Assembly (NCBI GenBank): GCA_036961205.1
Contig: JBALVI010000001.1
Coordinates: 62,001 to 126,000 of the forward strand
Direction of reading: 5' to 3'
Source of the DNA: CALJFL01 sp036961205
GTDB lineage: Bacteria > Pseudomonadota > Gammaproteobacteria > Pseudomonadales > Halieaceae
Length of the DNA stretch: 64,000 nucleotides
The position numbers and the translations under genes are program-made. This document shows, in pieces, positions 36,648-45,237 of this stretch (position 1 is its first letter; each line of letters starts with the position of its first letter). The notes under the pieces were generated by a model, which saw only the letters and a list, made by a program, of their open reading frames with translations, was not told the DNA's origin and searched no databases.

Positions 36648-36867
36648 GCTTTTTCAGATCCTTTAGCAACACCTCATAGCTGATCGAGGGCTCATCGACG
36701 CGATCTGCAATAACCTCAAGGTCTTCCTGGTCTTCGCGCATCAGAAGCCGCACAGCCTCATCCACCAAATCAGACACAGAAGTGTCGGTGCTTGCTGCCT
36801 TCAACTTTAAGGCTTGATGGATAGCCGGATCGAAATACACAGTGGATCTCTTTGATAGCTCACTCAT
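36634..36867 (-). CDS. Ribbon-helix-helix antitoxin
   Basis: A 77-residue protein with an amino-terminal ribbon-helix-helix (KRSTVYFDPAIHQALKLKAA then VSDLVDEAVRLLM) for DNA binding, and an acidic tail that should wrap the toxin. It is the first gene of the pair, in the usual antitoxin-toxin order. It lies between rpoD and a tRNA gene, a common site for mobile insertions, and probably represses its own promoter through the repeat at 36898-36913. Confidence 0.85.
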   Translation of the reverse strand: MSELSKRSTVYFDPAIHQALKLKAASTDTSVSDLVDEAVRLLMREDQEDLEVIADRVDEPSISYEVLLKDLKKHGKI

Positions 36868-36897
36868 TAAAATACCCTCTGGACAATATTAGCACTT

Positions 36898-36913
36898 TAA
36901 CGTTGTAGCGTTA
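36898..36913. promoter_or_regulatory. Inverted repeat upstream of the antitoxin gene (candidate operator)
   Basis: TAACG and CGTTA flank the spacer TTGTAG, 31-46 bases upstream of the antitoxin start. Ribbon-helix-helix antitoxins typically bind such short dyads. Five-base arms are short, so this is a modest call. Confidence 0.35.
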
Positions 36914-37028
36914 TAACATCAAATGCGCTCAAATAACTCCGATACCTGCATACATTCAATCTGCAATCTTAACTATGGGCTATGCCTGCGCCCTTCAATT
37001 ATTTATAATCCCCCGCCTCACCCCATGC

Positions 37029-37105
37029 GGGCCCATAGCTCAGTTGGTTAGAGCATCCGACTCATAATCGGCAGGTCGAGTGTTCGAATCACTCTGGGCC
37101 CACCA
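37029..37105 (+). tRNA. tRNA with CAT anticodon (elongator Met, or Ile2)
   Basis: A 77-base cloverleaf: acceptor GGGCCCA/TGGGCCC, D stem GCTC/GAGC, anticodon loop CTCATAA, T arm GAGTG-TTCGAAT-CACTC and an encoded CCA. The top anticodon-stem pair is a T-C mismatch. A CAT anticodon with this loop can be elongator methionine or lysidine-modified isoleucine. It is not initiator Met, since the acceptor stem is fully paired. A T-run follows directly. Confidence 0.95.
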
Positions 37106-37313
37106 TTTTTTATCTATCTAATAGCGCTATAACTATTGGACCGCCTCGCCATCCCGGCTGTATCTATTTCGTCGCCCTGACCATCGGCAGCATATCTCGC
37201 GGCAGGCGCTAGTTTAACAAAGCGCTTGGCGCACTTCTGGGGCCTTTCGCGGCAAATTGTCAGCACCTTCGGCTTAGATAACGTTAGCGAGTCGCTCTGG
37301 TTATTTCTGGATT

Positions 37314-38105
37314 TTGGATGTTACGATGATGTCAAAATATGAGGATCGAAGCATGCGACTACAAGGTCAGAATTGCGTCATTACCGGCGGCTCAAGCGGC
37401 ATAGGTGCTGCCACTGCACGACGCTTCGTCGCCGAAGGTGCCGAAGTCCTTATTACCGATATCAATATGGACGCGGCTGACGCCCTGGCCGCCGAACTTG
37501 GCGATGCCGTCACAACTTTCCGCTGCGATGTAAAAAGCGAGACTGAGGTTAAAGCGGCCGCCGAAGCTGCTTATGCCAGATGGGACAAGGTTGACGTACT
37601 GGTTAACAATGCCGGCAGCGAACTGAACCGTGCCTATGACGAAACAACCGAAGACGAATGGGACCATGTGCTGAACACGGACCTGAAAGGCCCCTGGTTG
37701 ATGTGTAAACATTTCGTACCGCGGATGGTAGAGGTAGGCTCAGGCAGCGTCATAAACATCTCCTCACTAAACGGACTAGTGGGTTTCCCTCTATCAACGG
37801 CTTACGGCAGTGCTAAAGGCGGGCTTGTGGTATTCACCCGTGACATGGCGATCGAACTGGCCAGCACAGGTGTACGCATCAACTGTGTCTGCCCGGGCGT
37901 GATCGCTACCGGCATGATGGAACGCTGGACAGATTTAATGCCTGATAAACAGGCAGCCCAAACCATGCTGAAAGGCACCATGCCAATCGGGCGCATGGGT
38001 ACCGCAGAGGAAGTTGCAGGTTCGATCTTCTTTTTTGCTTCTGCCGATTCCAGCCTGTGTCAGGGTGCCGTGCTGAGTGTCGACGGCGGGTTTACCGCAC
38101 AGTAG
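37314..38105 (+). CDS. Short-chain dehydrogenase/reductase (SDR)
   Basis: A 263-residue classical SDR. TGGSSGIGAATARRF is the cofactor loop, NNAG follows, and catalytic Ser, Tyr and Lys are in the NISSLNGLV and YGSAK segments. The acidic residue after the second strand (TDINMD) suggests NAD(H). The start could be the methionine at 37353 (MRLQGQN), which fits family length better. It is the first gene of the catabolic-looking region, convergent with the GST gene. An alcohol or ketone substrate is likely but unknown. Confidence 0.88.
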   Translation: MDVTMMSKYEDRSMRLQGQNCVITGGSSGIGAATARRFVAEGAEVLITDINMDAADALAAELGDAVTTFRCDVKSETEVKAAAEAAYARWDKVDVLVNNAGSELNRAYDETTEDEWDHVLNTDLKGPWLMCKHFVPRMVEVGSGSVINISSLNGLVGFPLSTAYGSAKGGLVVFTRDMAIELASTGVRINCVCPGVIATGMMERWTDLMPDKQAAQTMLKGTMPIGRMGTAEEVAGSIFFFASADSSLCQGAVLSVDGGFTAQ

Positions 38106-38218
38106 AGCGCTGGACATTAATGTAACGCCATACAGACAGCCGCTGGTTTTGCCATGGAAAAAGCCCGATGTTTAAGCTGTGGGCATCTCTTCTTCCATTT
38201 ATTTATCTACTTATTTAG

Positions 38219-38860
38219 TTAACCAGGACGAACAGCCTCCGGGCCGGCAATCGACATAGCCTTCTGGTATGCGGGCCTGGCACTTACCCGCTCTACATAG
38301 GCCTTGGTATTGGGCATGCTGTCATCGATCGCGCGAGCACCTAACATCGCCAGCGATGTCAGGTTAAACAGTGACATTATATCTGCGCAACTGAATTCCG
38401 GGCCACCGAGATAGTCTGATTCACCAAGACGTTGCTCCAACGCCCGGTAAAGTCCGTCCTCTCGGCGCAATGTTGTGGTCATCATCAAATTGTCTGCGCC
38501 TGGCTCGCCACCGGCTGACTCGTAGGCCATCTTAATGAACAGTGTCGTCTGCAGATTGTTATTGAACTGCATCCAGTAGAGATAGTGGGGATAGTCGGGA
38601 GACTCCACGCCCACGGATAATCTGCCCTTACCATGGCGCTGGGAAATGTACTCAGCAATCGCCGTAGATTCAGCCATGACCAGATCACCGTCAGTTATCA
38701 CAGGCGCGGTACCGGCAGGATGCAGGGCACGGTATTCAGGTGGCGCCAAAAAGTCCTCTCCGCGGTCATACCATTGCAACTCATAGGGAAGCTCCAGCTC
38801 CTCCAGTAGCCATACAATACGATCGGATTGTGATACGCCAAGGTGATGAATCGTTATCAT
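38219..38860 (-). CDS. Glutathione S-transferase
   Basis: A 213-residue GST with a thioredoxin-like amino domain (SQSDRIVWLLEELELPYELQ, AGTAPVITDG with the cis-proline, MAESTAIAEYI binding the glutathione glutamyl group) and an all-helical carboxy domain. Its start overlaps the P450 stop by 4 bases, so it is the last gene of the M24-E1-PQQ-E2-P450-GST operon. It may conjugate or isomerise a reactive oxidation product. Confidence 0.88.
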   Translation of the reverse strand: MITIHHLGVSQSDRIVWLLEELELPYELQWYDRGEDFLAPPEYRALHPAGTAPVITDGDLVMAESTAIAEYISQRHGKGRLSVGVESPDYPHYLYWMQFNNNLQTTLFIKMAYESAGGEPGADNLMMTTTLRREDGLYRALEQRLGESDYLGGPEFSCADIMSLFNLTSLAMLGARAIDDSMPNTKAYVERVSARPAYQKAMSIAGPEAVRPG

Positions 38861-40104
38861 AAGAAGGTCCCTTCCAGTTCAAATTTGATTTCCAGTGTTT
38901 CGAGGTTCCGGCCAAAGAAGCTTGGGGTGTATTTGTGCACCTGTTCGGGACTCTTCAGAGAGACCCGCTTCACCCGGTTAACCAGCACCTGAAAACTGGT
39001 GATGAGTTCCTGGCGGGCCAGGGGAACGCCAACACAATGGTGCCTACCCACGCCAAACGCGAGATGATTGCCGGCTTTTTTTCTGTAAAGATCGATTTTA
39101 TCCGCATCGTGGAACACGGTTTCATCCCTGTTGGCCGCGCCAAATCGCAAACTCAAGACATCGCCCTTCTTAAAATCCACGCCGCCTACCGTGGTGTCCT
39201 GAGTGACCTCGCGGAACATGCCTTGTGCCGGGGACTCCAGCCGCAGAACCTCTTCCACAAAGTTCGGGATTAGATCGGGGTTCTCCTTCAGGGCCTGTAA
39301 TATTTCTGGCTGTTCGATCAGCTTGAGCATGCCTGAAGAAATACACGAAGTCGTGGTCTCGTTACCCGACGCCAATAAATCGATGGTGACGACTGTCAAC
39401 AATTCGTCCATTGGAAGGTCTTCACCTTCGTCATTTTTTTCGTGGGCGAGTATCGTCAGGATGTCATCTCTGGGCTCGTCGCGACGCTCATCGATTTGTT
39501 CCTTAAAGAATTGCTGCATTGCCACCACCAACCTGGCGCACTCCAATTCTCGCTCCCGGCTTATCATCATGCCGAACGGTTCTACGATGGCATCAGACCA
39601 GGCCTTAAAAGTATCAAGGTTAGTTGTTGCCACTCCAAGTTGTTGGGCGATGATAATCATTGGCAAGGGATGAGAAAATGCGTGTACGAAGTCACACTCA
39701 CCGCTCTGATCGAAGTCATCGATCAAGTTGCTCGCTATCTGTTCAATGTAGGGGGTTAGAGCACGCACCTTCGCGGTAGTGAAAAACTTATTTAACAGTG
39801 CGCGTACTCGAGTATGACGAGGTGGATCCGAGGTAGAGCATGATGCCTTCGGAACCCAGCCATGATTCTCATATATCTCCATGACCTCTTTCGGCATACC
39901 GTCAGATCCCAGCGCCATTGGTGTGACGCCACTGATGAACAAGTCTGGTTGCCGAATAATTTCCCTGCATAAATCAAAACTCGTCACCAGATAAAATCCG
40001 GTTTCCGGCATCCGGTAGACTGGCGCTTCGGCTCGCAGGCGTTGATACAGTGAGTAGGGGCAGGCCTGCACCTCAGGGTCCATCAGATTTTCAAAGGGTT
40101 CCAT
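38857..40104 (-). CDS. Cytochrome P450 monooxygenase
   Basis: A 415-residue class I bacterial P450. The heme loop FGVGRHHCVG places the thiolate at Cys357. EEVLRLESP contains ExxR, and the I-helix oxygen motif is ASGNETTTS with Asn-Glu where Ala-Gly-x-Asp/Glu is usual. It probably hydroxylates a hydrophobic substrate. No ferredoxin or reductase gene is next to it. It overlaps GST by 4 bases and lies 78 bases after the E2 gene. Confidence 0.92.
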   Translation of the reverse strand: MEPFENLMDPEVQACPYSLYQRLRAEAPVYRMPETGFYLVTSFDLCREIIRQPDLFISGVTPMALGSDGMPKEVMEIYENHGWVPKASCSTSDPPRHTRVRALLNKFFTTAKVRALTPYIEQIASNLIDDFDQSGECDFVHAFSHPLPMIIIAQQLGVATTNLDTFKAWSDAIVEPFGMMISRERELECARLVVAMQQFFKEQIDERRDEPRDDILTILAHEKNDEGEDLPMDELLTVVTIDLLASGNETTTSCISSGMLKLIEQPEILQALKENPDLIPNFVEEVLRLESPAQGMFREVTQDTTVGGVDFKKGDVLSLRFGAANRDETVFHDADKIDLYRKKAGNHLAFGVGRHHCVGVPLARQELITSFQVLVNRVKRVSLKSPEQVHKYTPSFFGRNLETLEIKFELEGTFL

Positions 40105-40182
40105 ATTTTTAAAACCTCTTCTTTTTATTCAGATGCGGTATTTTAAATGCGCCTCGATATTTCTGACTACCTATCAAAAACC

Positions 40183-41355
40183 CTAAGCAGTCGCTTCCAT
40201 AAACTCGCAAATCGCAGCCAGGAACCTGGCGCCTGCTGCTCCGTTAATTACACGGTGATCACAGGCCAATGTCAGCGCGCAGTAGCGCGCATTTTCCGAC
40301 TTGCCGTCTTTCAGCACTACCCTCTCCTGAATCGCGCCAACCGCCAGAATCATCACCTGCGGAGGATTGATAATTGCCGTAAAGCTGTCAACGCCAAGCA
40401 TCCCGAGGTTCGATACGGTTACCGCACCGCCATCAAGGTCACCGGCAGCAAGTTGCCGATTTCGGGTTCGCTCTACCACCTGACCTGCCCGTTCAGCCAC
40501 TGTCGCTATATCAACCTGACCTATATCTCTCACTACCGGGGTTAACAGGCTATCGCCCGTGTCTACCGCGATGGAGACATCAACGCTCTCAAGATCCCTG
40601 ATTCCACCAGGCAGTACATTAACGTTCAGCTCAGGATACTCGTTCAAAGCCGCAGCCACCGCATGCACCAAAAGATGATTCACTGTTACAGCCTGACCAG
40701 ACTGTTCACGAATTGCCGGCAGCGAAGCGAGCACGGCATCCATCGCACAATCACGATGCAGATAAAAATGGGGGATCGTTTGTTTCGCCACCGTCATGCG
40801 CTCGGCAATGATTTTCTGCGCACCCTGAAAAGGTCTCAAGGGCGAGCCCTGCACAGAGCCCTTGGCGGCCTCGATATCGTTACGCAAAATCCGCCCGCCA
40901 TCACCGGTGCCGACAACAGTTCCAGGATCAATACCCATGCGCTGGGCTTTGCGCCGTAGCGCCGGTGATATTCTTATCGAACCATCGCCCGGCCCTGCCT
41001 GACTCACACCTGGCCCGGCATCTTCGACTGCATCGGCCACTGCCGGTGCATGCTCCTGTTCTTCGGTACTGAGCGAGGCAATGAATGCATCGATCTCGTC
41101 TTCGGCAACCGCCTCGCTGGCCATAACACCAATCAGCGTGCCCACCGCCAGCTCGTCTCCCTCCTGAGCAATGATACGAACCAGTACACCGTCGCAAGTT
41201 GCTTCAAAACTATTGACGATTTTGTCGGTTTCAATATCGACCAATTCATCACCTTTGGTGATGGCAGCGCCAATAGTCACGCGCCATTCGGAAATGGTGC
41301 CGTGCTCCATTTCGATCCCCCACTTGGGGATTGTAATCGGGGTAAGCTTGGACAT
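40183..41355 (-). CDS. Dihydrolipoamide acyltransferase (E2) of a 2-oxoacid/acetoin dehydrogenase-type complex
   Basis: A 390-residue E2. The single lipoyl domain has its modified lysine in DIETDKIVNSF (about residue 43). A peripheral subunit-binding domain (RISPALRRKAQRMGIDP) and the catalytic domain follow. The catalytic motif is ACDHRVINGA: His367 is present but the usual HxxxDG aspartate is Asn371. It should accept the acyl group made by the adjacent E1 pair and pass it to CoA. Its start shares a base with the PQQ dehydrogenase stop. No E3 gene is in the window. Confidence 0.9.
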   Translation of the reverse strand: MSKLTPITIPKWGIEMEHGTISEWRVTIGAAITKGDELVDIETDKIVNSFEATCDGVLVRIIAQEGDELAVGTLIGVMASEAVAEDEIDAFIASLSTEEQEHAPAVADAVEDAGPGVSQAGPGDGSIRISPALRRKAQRMGIDPGTVVGTGDGGRILRNDIEAAKGSVQGSPLRPFQGAQKIIAERMTVAKQTIPHFYLHRDCAMDAVLASLPAIREQSGQAVTVNHLLVHAVAAALNEYPELNVNVLPGGIRDLESVDVSIAVDTGDSLLTPVVRDIGQVDIATVAERAGQVVERTRNRQLAAGDLDGGAVTVSNLGMLGVDSFTAIINPPQVMILAVGAIQERVVLKDGKSENARYCALTLACDHRVINGAAGARFLAAICEFMEATA

Positions 41356-43271
41356 TATTGGCCCTCCTTGATCTTACTATCGGGAAGAGCGAAGTTCAGC
41401 AGTACATTGCCCGGCATGCGGTCGCCGAACAGGTAGCCGGAGTTGACCAGCAGATGGCCACGATAGGCTATAGGGCCATCAGATTCGATGGAGCCGCCGT
41501 GCGCCTCCCGCCCCGCCACCGAAGTGAAGGTACGATTAGTCTGATAGCGCCACAAAACCTTGCCAGTCTCACTGTCATAAGCACGCAGCTGGCCATCGAA
41601 TCCGCCAGCAAATACAAGTCCCGGCACAGCGGTTGCCGCCGCCGAAACACCGGCGTCACAGGCAGGCTTTTCATTTTCGCGACAATCTTCCTCCGCCTTG
41701 GTATACCAAAGCTGCTTACCCGTCTCTGCATCGAGGGCAAACACGCCTGGAAAGCGTTCAGCGTCAAAACGGCCGATAAAGTCAGTGTCTGCGTTAGGGG
41801 CATAAACGGTTTTACCATCAGTTGCCATACCCCAGTGAATACCGCCGGCATATCCACCCAAGCCTACTTTACGGGACCAAATTATGTCGCCCTTCTTGTC
41901 CGGATCCATACCGTAGACAAATCCGTTTTTCTGTCCCACAACCAGAATATCCTTGCCGGAAGAAAGGGAAATGAGCAGAGGCGGTGCACCTATATCCATA
42001 TCGGGTCCATCCTCTTCCGGGCAGTTGTAACTTGCCCCGATAAAGCAGCTCATATTCCATGCGTCTTTAGCGGTCAATTGCTTGCTCCAGACCAACTCGC
42101 CGGTGTCGATGGCAAATGCCAGCACCGCGTCGCTGTTGCCATGGGCGGGTGATGTATAGGACTCACCCGTGCCGACATAGAGTAAGCCGCGTTTGGCATC
42201 TACGGTGGGAGAGTTCCAGATAGGAGCACCGGAAGGACCGACAATGGGAACATCCAGCGGATTCTTTTTGCCGGTATCGACAGGACTTTCGGGTATTGAA
42301 TAATTCTTCCAGAGCAATTTGCCATCTACGGTACTAAAGGCAGCAATACCTCCGCGAAAGGTACAACAGGCATAATTGGGATCTGCCGCCGTGGCCCATT
42401 CGCGCGACGACATGGGCACAAACAACTTCCCGTCATAGAGCCGCGGCGACCCCGTGATAACCGCATCGGGGTGGTCATCCAGATGCGAGCGCCAGGCCAG
42501 CGCGCCATCGAGGCCGCTGATCGAATAAACACTGCCGGCGATATCACCGAAGTACAGTGTCAATGGCATATCGTTAACCGGCGGTGCAATGCTGATTGCT
42601 GAGCGCACCTCGGCATCTGCCTGAAAACTCCAGTGGACACAGCCTGAATCAAGATCAATGGCGTAAACAACACCGTGCTGTGAGCCGACATAAATAACAT
42701 CGTCATACAGCGTGGGCTGCGAACGCGTACGGGTGGCGCCCGGGAAATCAAAAGCCCACTTTAGCTGCAACCCGGATACGTTCTCGCGGTTCAAGCCCGC
42801 CGTATCGCCGTCGATAAAGCGGTGGTTTTTTTCATCGACCCCCCATGACGACACAGCTGTTGTGGCGCCCTGGGCAATCGACAAAGACTCGCTGCACATT
42901 AAGGGAGCCCGATCAATATTGCTTATATCCTCGGAGCCAGCCAGGTAATTAGCAACCTGCACACGCTCTGCCGATGACAACTCGATTGCCTGCTGCTTCA
43001 TAACGCCGTCGTTGAGGGCGGCAAGAATATCTTCAGGCTGTGACATGCGGAACACGATATTATGGGGCGCACGGGGTACGTTGCCCTCATGGCACTGGCT
43101 GCAGTGCTTCTGATACAGCAGCTCCCCCGGATCGACAGCAGCGTGAATTTGTTGCGACACTATCGGCAAGGCAATACTCGCTGTCAGCAACCCATAGACG
43201 CAGAATCGACTTCGAAAAGCGCTACAAGCTCGCGACAACACCGAACTCACCGATAGCAAATCAGCGCGCAT
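41355..43271 (-). CDS. Cytochrome c-PQQ alcohol dehydrogenase (polyvinyl-alcohol dehydrogenase type)
   Basis: A 638-residue periplasmic quinohaemoprotein. After a signal segment (YGLLTASIALPIVSQQIHA) comes a small cytochrome c domain with CSQCH, then an eight-bladed PQQ propeller with repeated W-motif strands such as GKQLWYTK and GKVLWRYQ. This order, heme domain first, matches polyvinyl-alcohol dehydrogenase-like enzymes that oxidise secondary alcohols. The ATG at 43271 overlaps the E1-beta stop (TGATG) and is preferred to an ATG at 43295. It lies between E1-beta and E2, which is unusual. Confidence 0.87.
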   Translation of the reverse strand: MRADLLSVSSVLSRACSAFRSRFCVYGLLTASIALPIVSQQIHAAVDPGELLYQKHCSQCHEGNVPRAPHNIVFRMSQPEDILAALNDGVMKQQAIELSSAERVQVANYLAGSEDISNIDRAPLMCSESLSIAQGATTAVSSWGVDEKNHRFIDGDTAGLNRENVSGLQLKWAFDFPGATRTRSQPTLYDDVIYVGSQHGVVYAIDLDSGCVHWSFQADAEVRSAISIAPPVNDMPLTLYFGDIAGSVYSISGLDGALAWRSHLDDHPDAVITGSPRLYDGKLFVPMSSREWATAADPNYACCTFRGGIAAFSTVDGKLLWKNYSIPESPVDTGKKNPLDVPIVGPSGAPIWNSPTVDAKRGLLYVGTGESYTSPAHGNSDAVLAFAIDTGELVWSKQLTAKDAWNMSCFIGASYNCPEEDGPDMDIGAPPLLISLSSGKDILVVGQKNGFVYGMDPDKKGDIIWSRKVGLGGYAGGIHWGMATDGKTVYAPNADTDFIGRFDAERFPGVFALDAETGKQLWYTKAEEDCRENEKPACDAGVSAAATAVPGLVFAGGFDGQLRAYDSETGKVLWRYQTNRTFTSVAGREAHGGSIESDGPIAYRGHLLVNSGYLFGDRMPGNVLLNFALPDSKIKEGQ

Positions 43272-44254
43272 CAGTACGCAACCACTTCGCGGCATGCCGC
43301 TTCAATATCAGACACAGATGGCACGTACTCAATCTCCAGCACCGGACTGGCCGGTACCGGCGTATGGGGCGCGGTCACTTTTTTGATGGGCGCATCCAGG
43401 TAATCAAAACCTTTGTCCACTACGATACTGGACACTTCCGAAGCCATGCTGCAGTAAGGGTTAGCCTCATCGACCACTACCAACCTACCCGTCTTGCGCA
43501 AGCTGGCAAGTATCGCATCGTCGTCCAACGGCGACAGCGTTCTGGGATCAATGACCTCTACCGAAATACCCTCTGCAGCAAGTGCTTTGGCGGCTTGCTC
43601 TGCCAGTAACACCATCCGGGAAAAGGCCACCACAGTGATATCCGTGCCCTCACAAACAGTTCGCGCCTTACCAAAAGGAATGGTGTAGGGCTCATCAGGA
43701 ACTTCACATTCCTCGGTATAAATAGCCTTATGCTCGCAAAAAACAACCGGATCATCGTCGCGAATCGCCTGAGCAAGCAGGCCTTTGGCGTCGTAGGCAT
43801 TGCTGGGCGCGACCACCTTAAGCCCCGGTATAGCCACTAACATTGGATAGAGAATGGCCGAATGCTGCGGTCCAGTGCCAGTGCCTGCGCCTATCATGGT
43901 ACGGATGGTGACCGGAGTGGTCACGCGCCCGCCAAACATATAGCGAAACTTGGCGATCTGGTTCATCAACTGATCGAGACAAACGCCCAGGAAGTCGATA
44001 AACATAAGCTCTGCAACAGGTCGCAAGCCGGTCAGCGCCGCACCACCGGCTGCACCAATGATCGCCGACTCAGTGATCGGTGTGTCGATAACGCGCAGCT
44101 CGCCAAACTTGTCTACCAAACCTGCGGTGATACCGTAGACACCACCGCTCTGAAGGTTGGCGACATCTTCACCCATGACCACAACGCGATCATCGCGTGC
44201 CATTTCCTCGTGCAAAGTCTGGTTGATCGCCTCGCGTATAGACATCTTGCTCAT
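43271..44254 (-). CDS. 2-oxoacid/acetoin dehydrogenase E1, beta subunit
   Basis: A 327-residue transketolase-fold beta subunit. MSIREAINQTLHEEMARDDR opens it, VVMGEDVANLQSGGVYGIT follows, and ITESAIIGAAGGAALTGLRP contains the glutamate that activates thiamine diphosphate. The GPQHSAILYPML loop and carboxy domain are typical. It overlaps E1-alpha by 4 bases. Similarity to acetoin and branched-chain dehydrogenases is comparable by eye, so the substrate is undecided. Confidence 0.92.
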   Translation of the reverse strand: MSKMSIREAINQTLHEEMARDDRVVVMGEDVANLQSGGVYGITAGLVDKFGELRVIDTPITESAIIGAAGGAALTGLRPVAELMFIDFLGVCLDQLMNQIAKFRYMFGGRVTTPVTIRTMIGAGTGTGPQHSAILYPMLVAIPGLKVVAPSNAYDAKGLLAQAIRDDDPVVFCEHKAIYTEECEVPDEPYTIPFGKARTVCEGTDITVVAFSRMVLLAEQAAKALAAEGISVEVIDPRTLSPLDDDAILASLRKTGRLVVVDEANPYCSMASEVSSIVVDKGFDYLDAPIKKVTAPHTPVPASPVLEIEYVPSVSDIEAACREVVAY

Positions 44255-45225
44255 GCTGATTCTCCCCGGTAGCTGACATACACGTCGCTGTATAACTGAT
44301 CCGGTGTTGGATCTGCGGCGGCCAGCGCGCGCTCTACGCCGGCATTCAAGATGTCCTGGATATCGTTATCAATCTGTTCGAGTTTAGCGCTGTCCAGATC
44401 GCTGCAGCGATCATCGGCGAGGAATTTGGCGAGAGGATCGGAAGCGGCACGCGATGCCGCCACTTCGTCCGAGTCGCGGTATTGTTGAGCGTCACCTTCG
44501 TAGTGCCCGTAATAGCGCGACGCCACGGATTCTATTGCCGATGGCCCACCACCGTCGCGACCGCGCTGCACGGCCTCAGCCGCCGCCTCGTAAACCGCAA
44601 AAAAATCACTGCCGTCTACGGTAACCGCTGGCATACCATAAGCACCGGCGCGCTCGGCAATTCTGCCATCGGGTTTAGGGTTTTTAGTGAACTCTGCGTA
44701 GTGATTGTTCTCGTACATAAAAATCATCGGTAACTGCAGCACAAAACACAGATTGAGTGCCTCAGCCACTGTCCCCTGATCGGAGGCGCCATCACCGATA
44801 AAGGCCATGGAGACCATGCCATTGCCCAGTGTTTTGGCAGTAAGTGCCGCGCCAGCAGCGATGGGAGGGCCGCCGCCGACAATAGCATTGGCACCGAGCA
44901 TGCCCTTGTTCATATCGGCGATGTGCATAGAACCGCCCTTGCCTTTACAGAGGCCGTCCTGCTTACAGGCCAACTCCAGAAGCATGTCTTCGATGTCACA
45001 ACCTTTGGCTATGCAGTGACCATGACCACGGTGGGTACTGGCAATGTAATCGTCATTGCCCAGGTGCATACAGGCACCCACAGCGATCGCTTCCTGATTA
45101 CGATACATATGAATAAAGCCGGGCAGCTTACCCTGCTGATACTCGGCCCGGATACGCTCTTCAAACTCGCGTATGAGCTTCATCGTTCGGTATGCTTCGT
45201 ACAATGTGTCTAATGAGTAGTTCAA
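44251..45225 (-). CDS. 2-oxoacid/acetoin dehydrogenase E1, alpha subunit
   Basis: A 324-residue thiamine-diphosphate subunit. The TPP/Mg motif runs GDGASDQGTVAEALN to ENNHYAEFT, and KGKGGSMHIAD and RGHGHCIAKG are family marks. The length and the GGSMH pattern fit acetoin dehydrogenase AcoA and PDH alpha. It decarboxylates or cleaves a 2-oxo or acyloin compound with the overlapping beta subunit. It is 13 bases after the M24 gene. Confidence 0.92.
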   Translation of the reverse strand: MNYSLDTLYEAYRTMKLIREFEERIRAEYQQGKLPGFIHMYRNQEAIAVGACMHLGNDDYIASTHRGHGHCIAKGCDIEDMLLELACKQDGLCKGKGGSMHIADMNKGMLGANAIVGGGPPIAAGAALTAKTLGNGMVSMAFIGDGASDQGTVAEALNLCFVLQLPMIFMYENNHYAEFTKNPKPDGRIAERAGAYGMPAVTVDGSDFFAVYEAAAEAVQRGRDGGGPSAIESVASRYYGHYEGDAQQYRDSDEVAASRAASDPLAKFLADDRCSDLDSAKLEQIDNDIQDILNAGVERALAAADPTPDQLYSDVYVSYRGESA

Positions 45226-45237
45226 GGCCTGCTCCGC

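Noticed and set aside
37029..37105. Initiator tRNA-Met
   Set aside because: The acceptor stem is fully paired from base 1 and the anticodon loop is CTCATAA, as in elongator Met or Ile2, so initiator identity does not fit.
43271..43295. Start of the cytochrome c-PQQ dehydrogenase at 43295
   Set aside because: The ATG at 43271 overlaps the E1-beta stop as TGATG, matching the tight coupling of the other operon genes, and gives a normal signal peptide.
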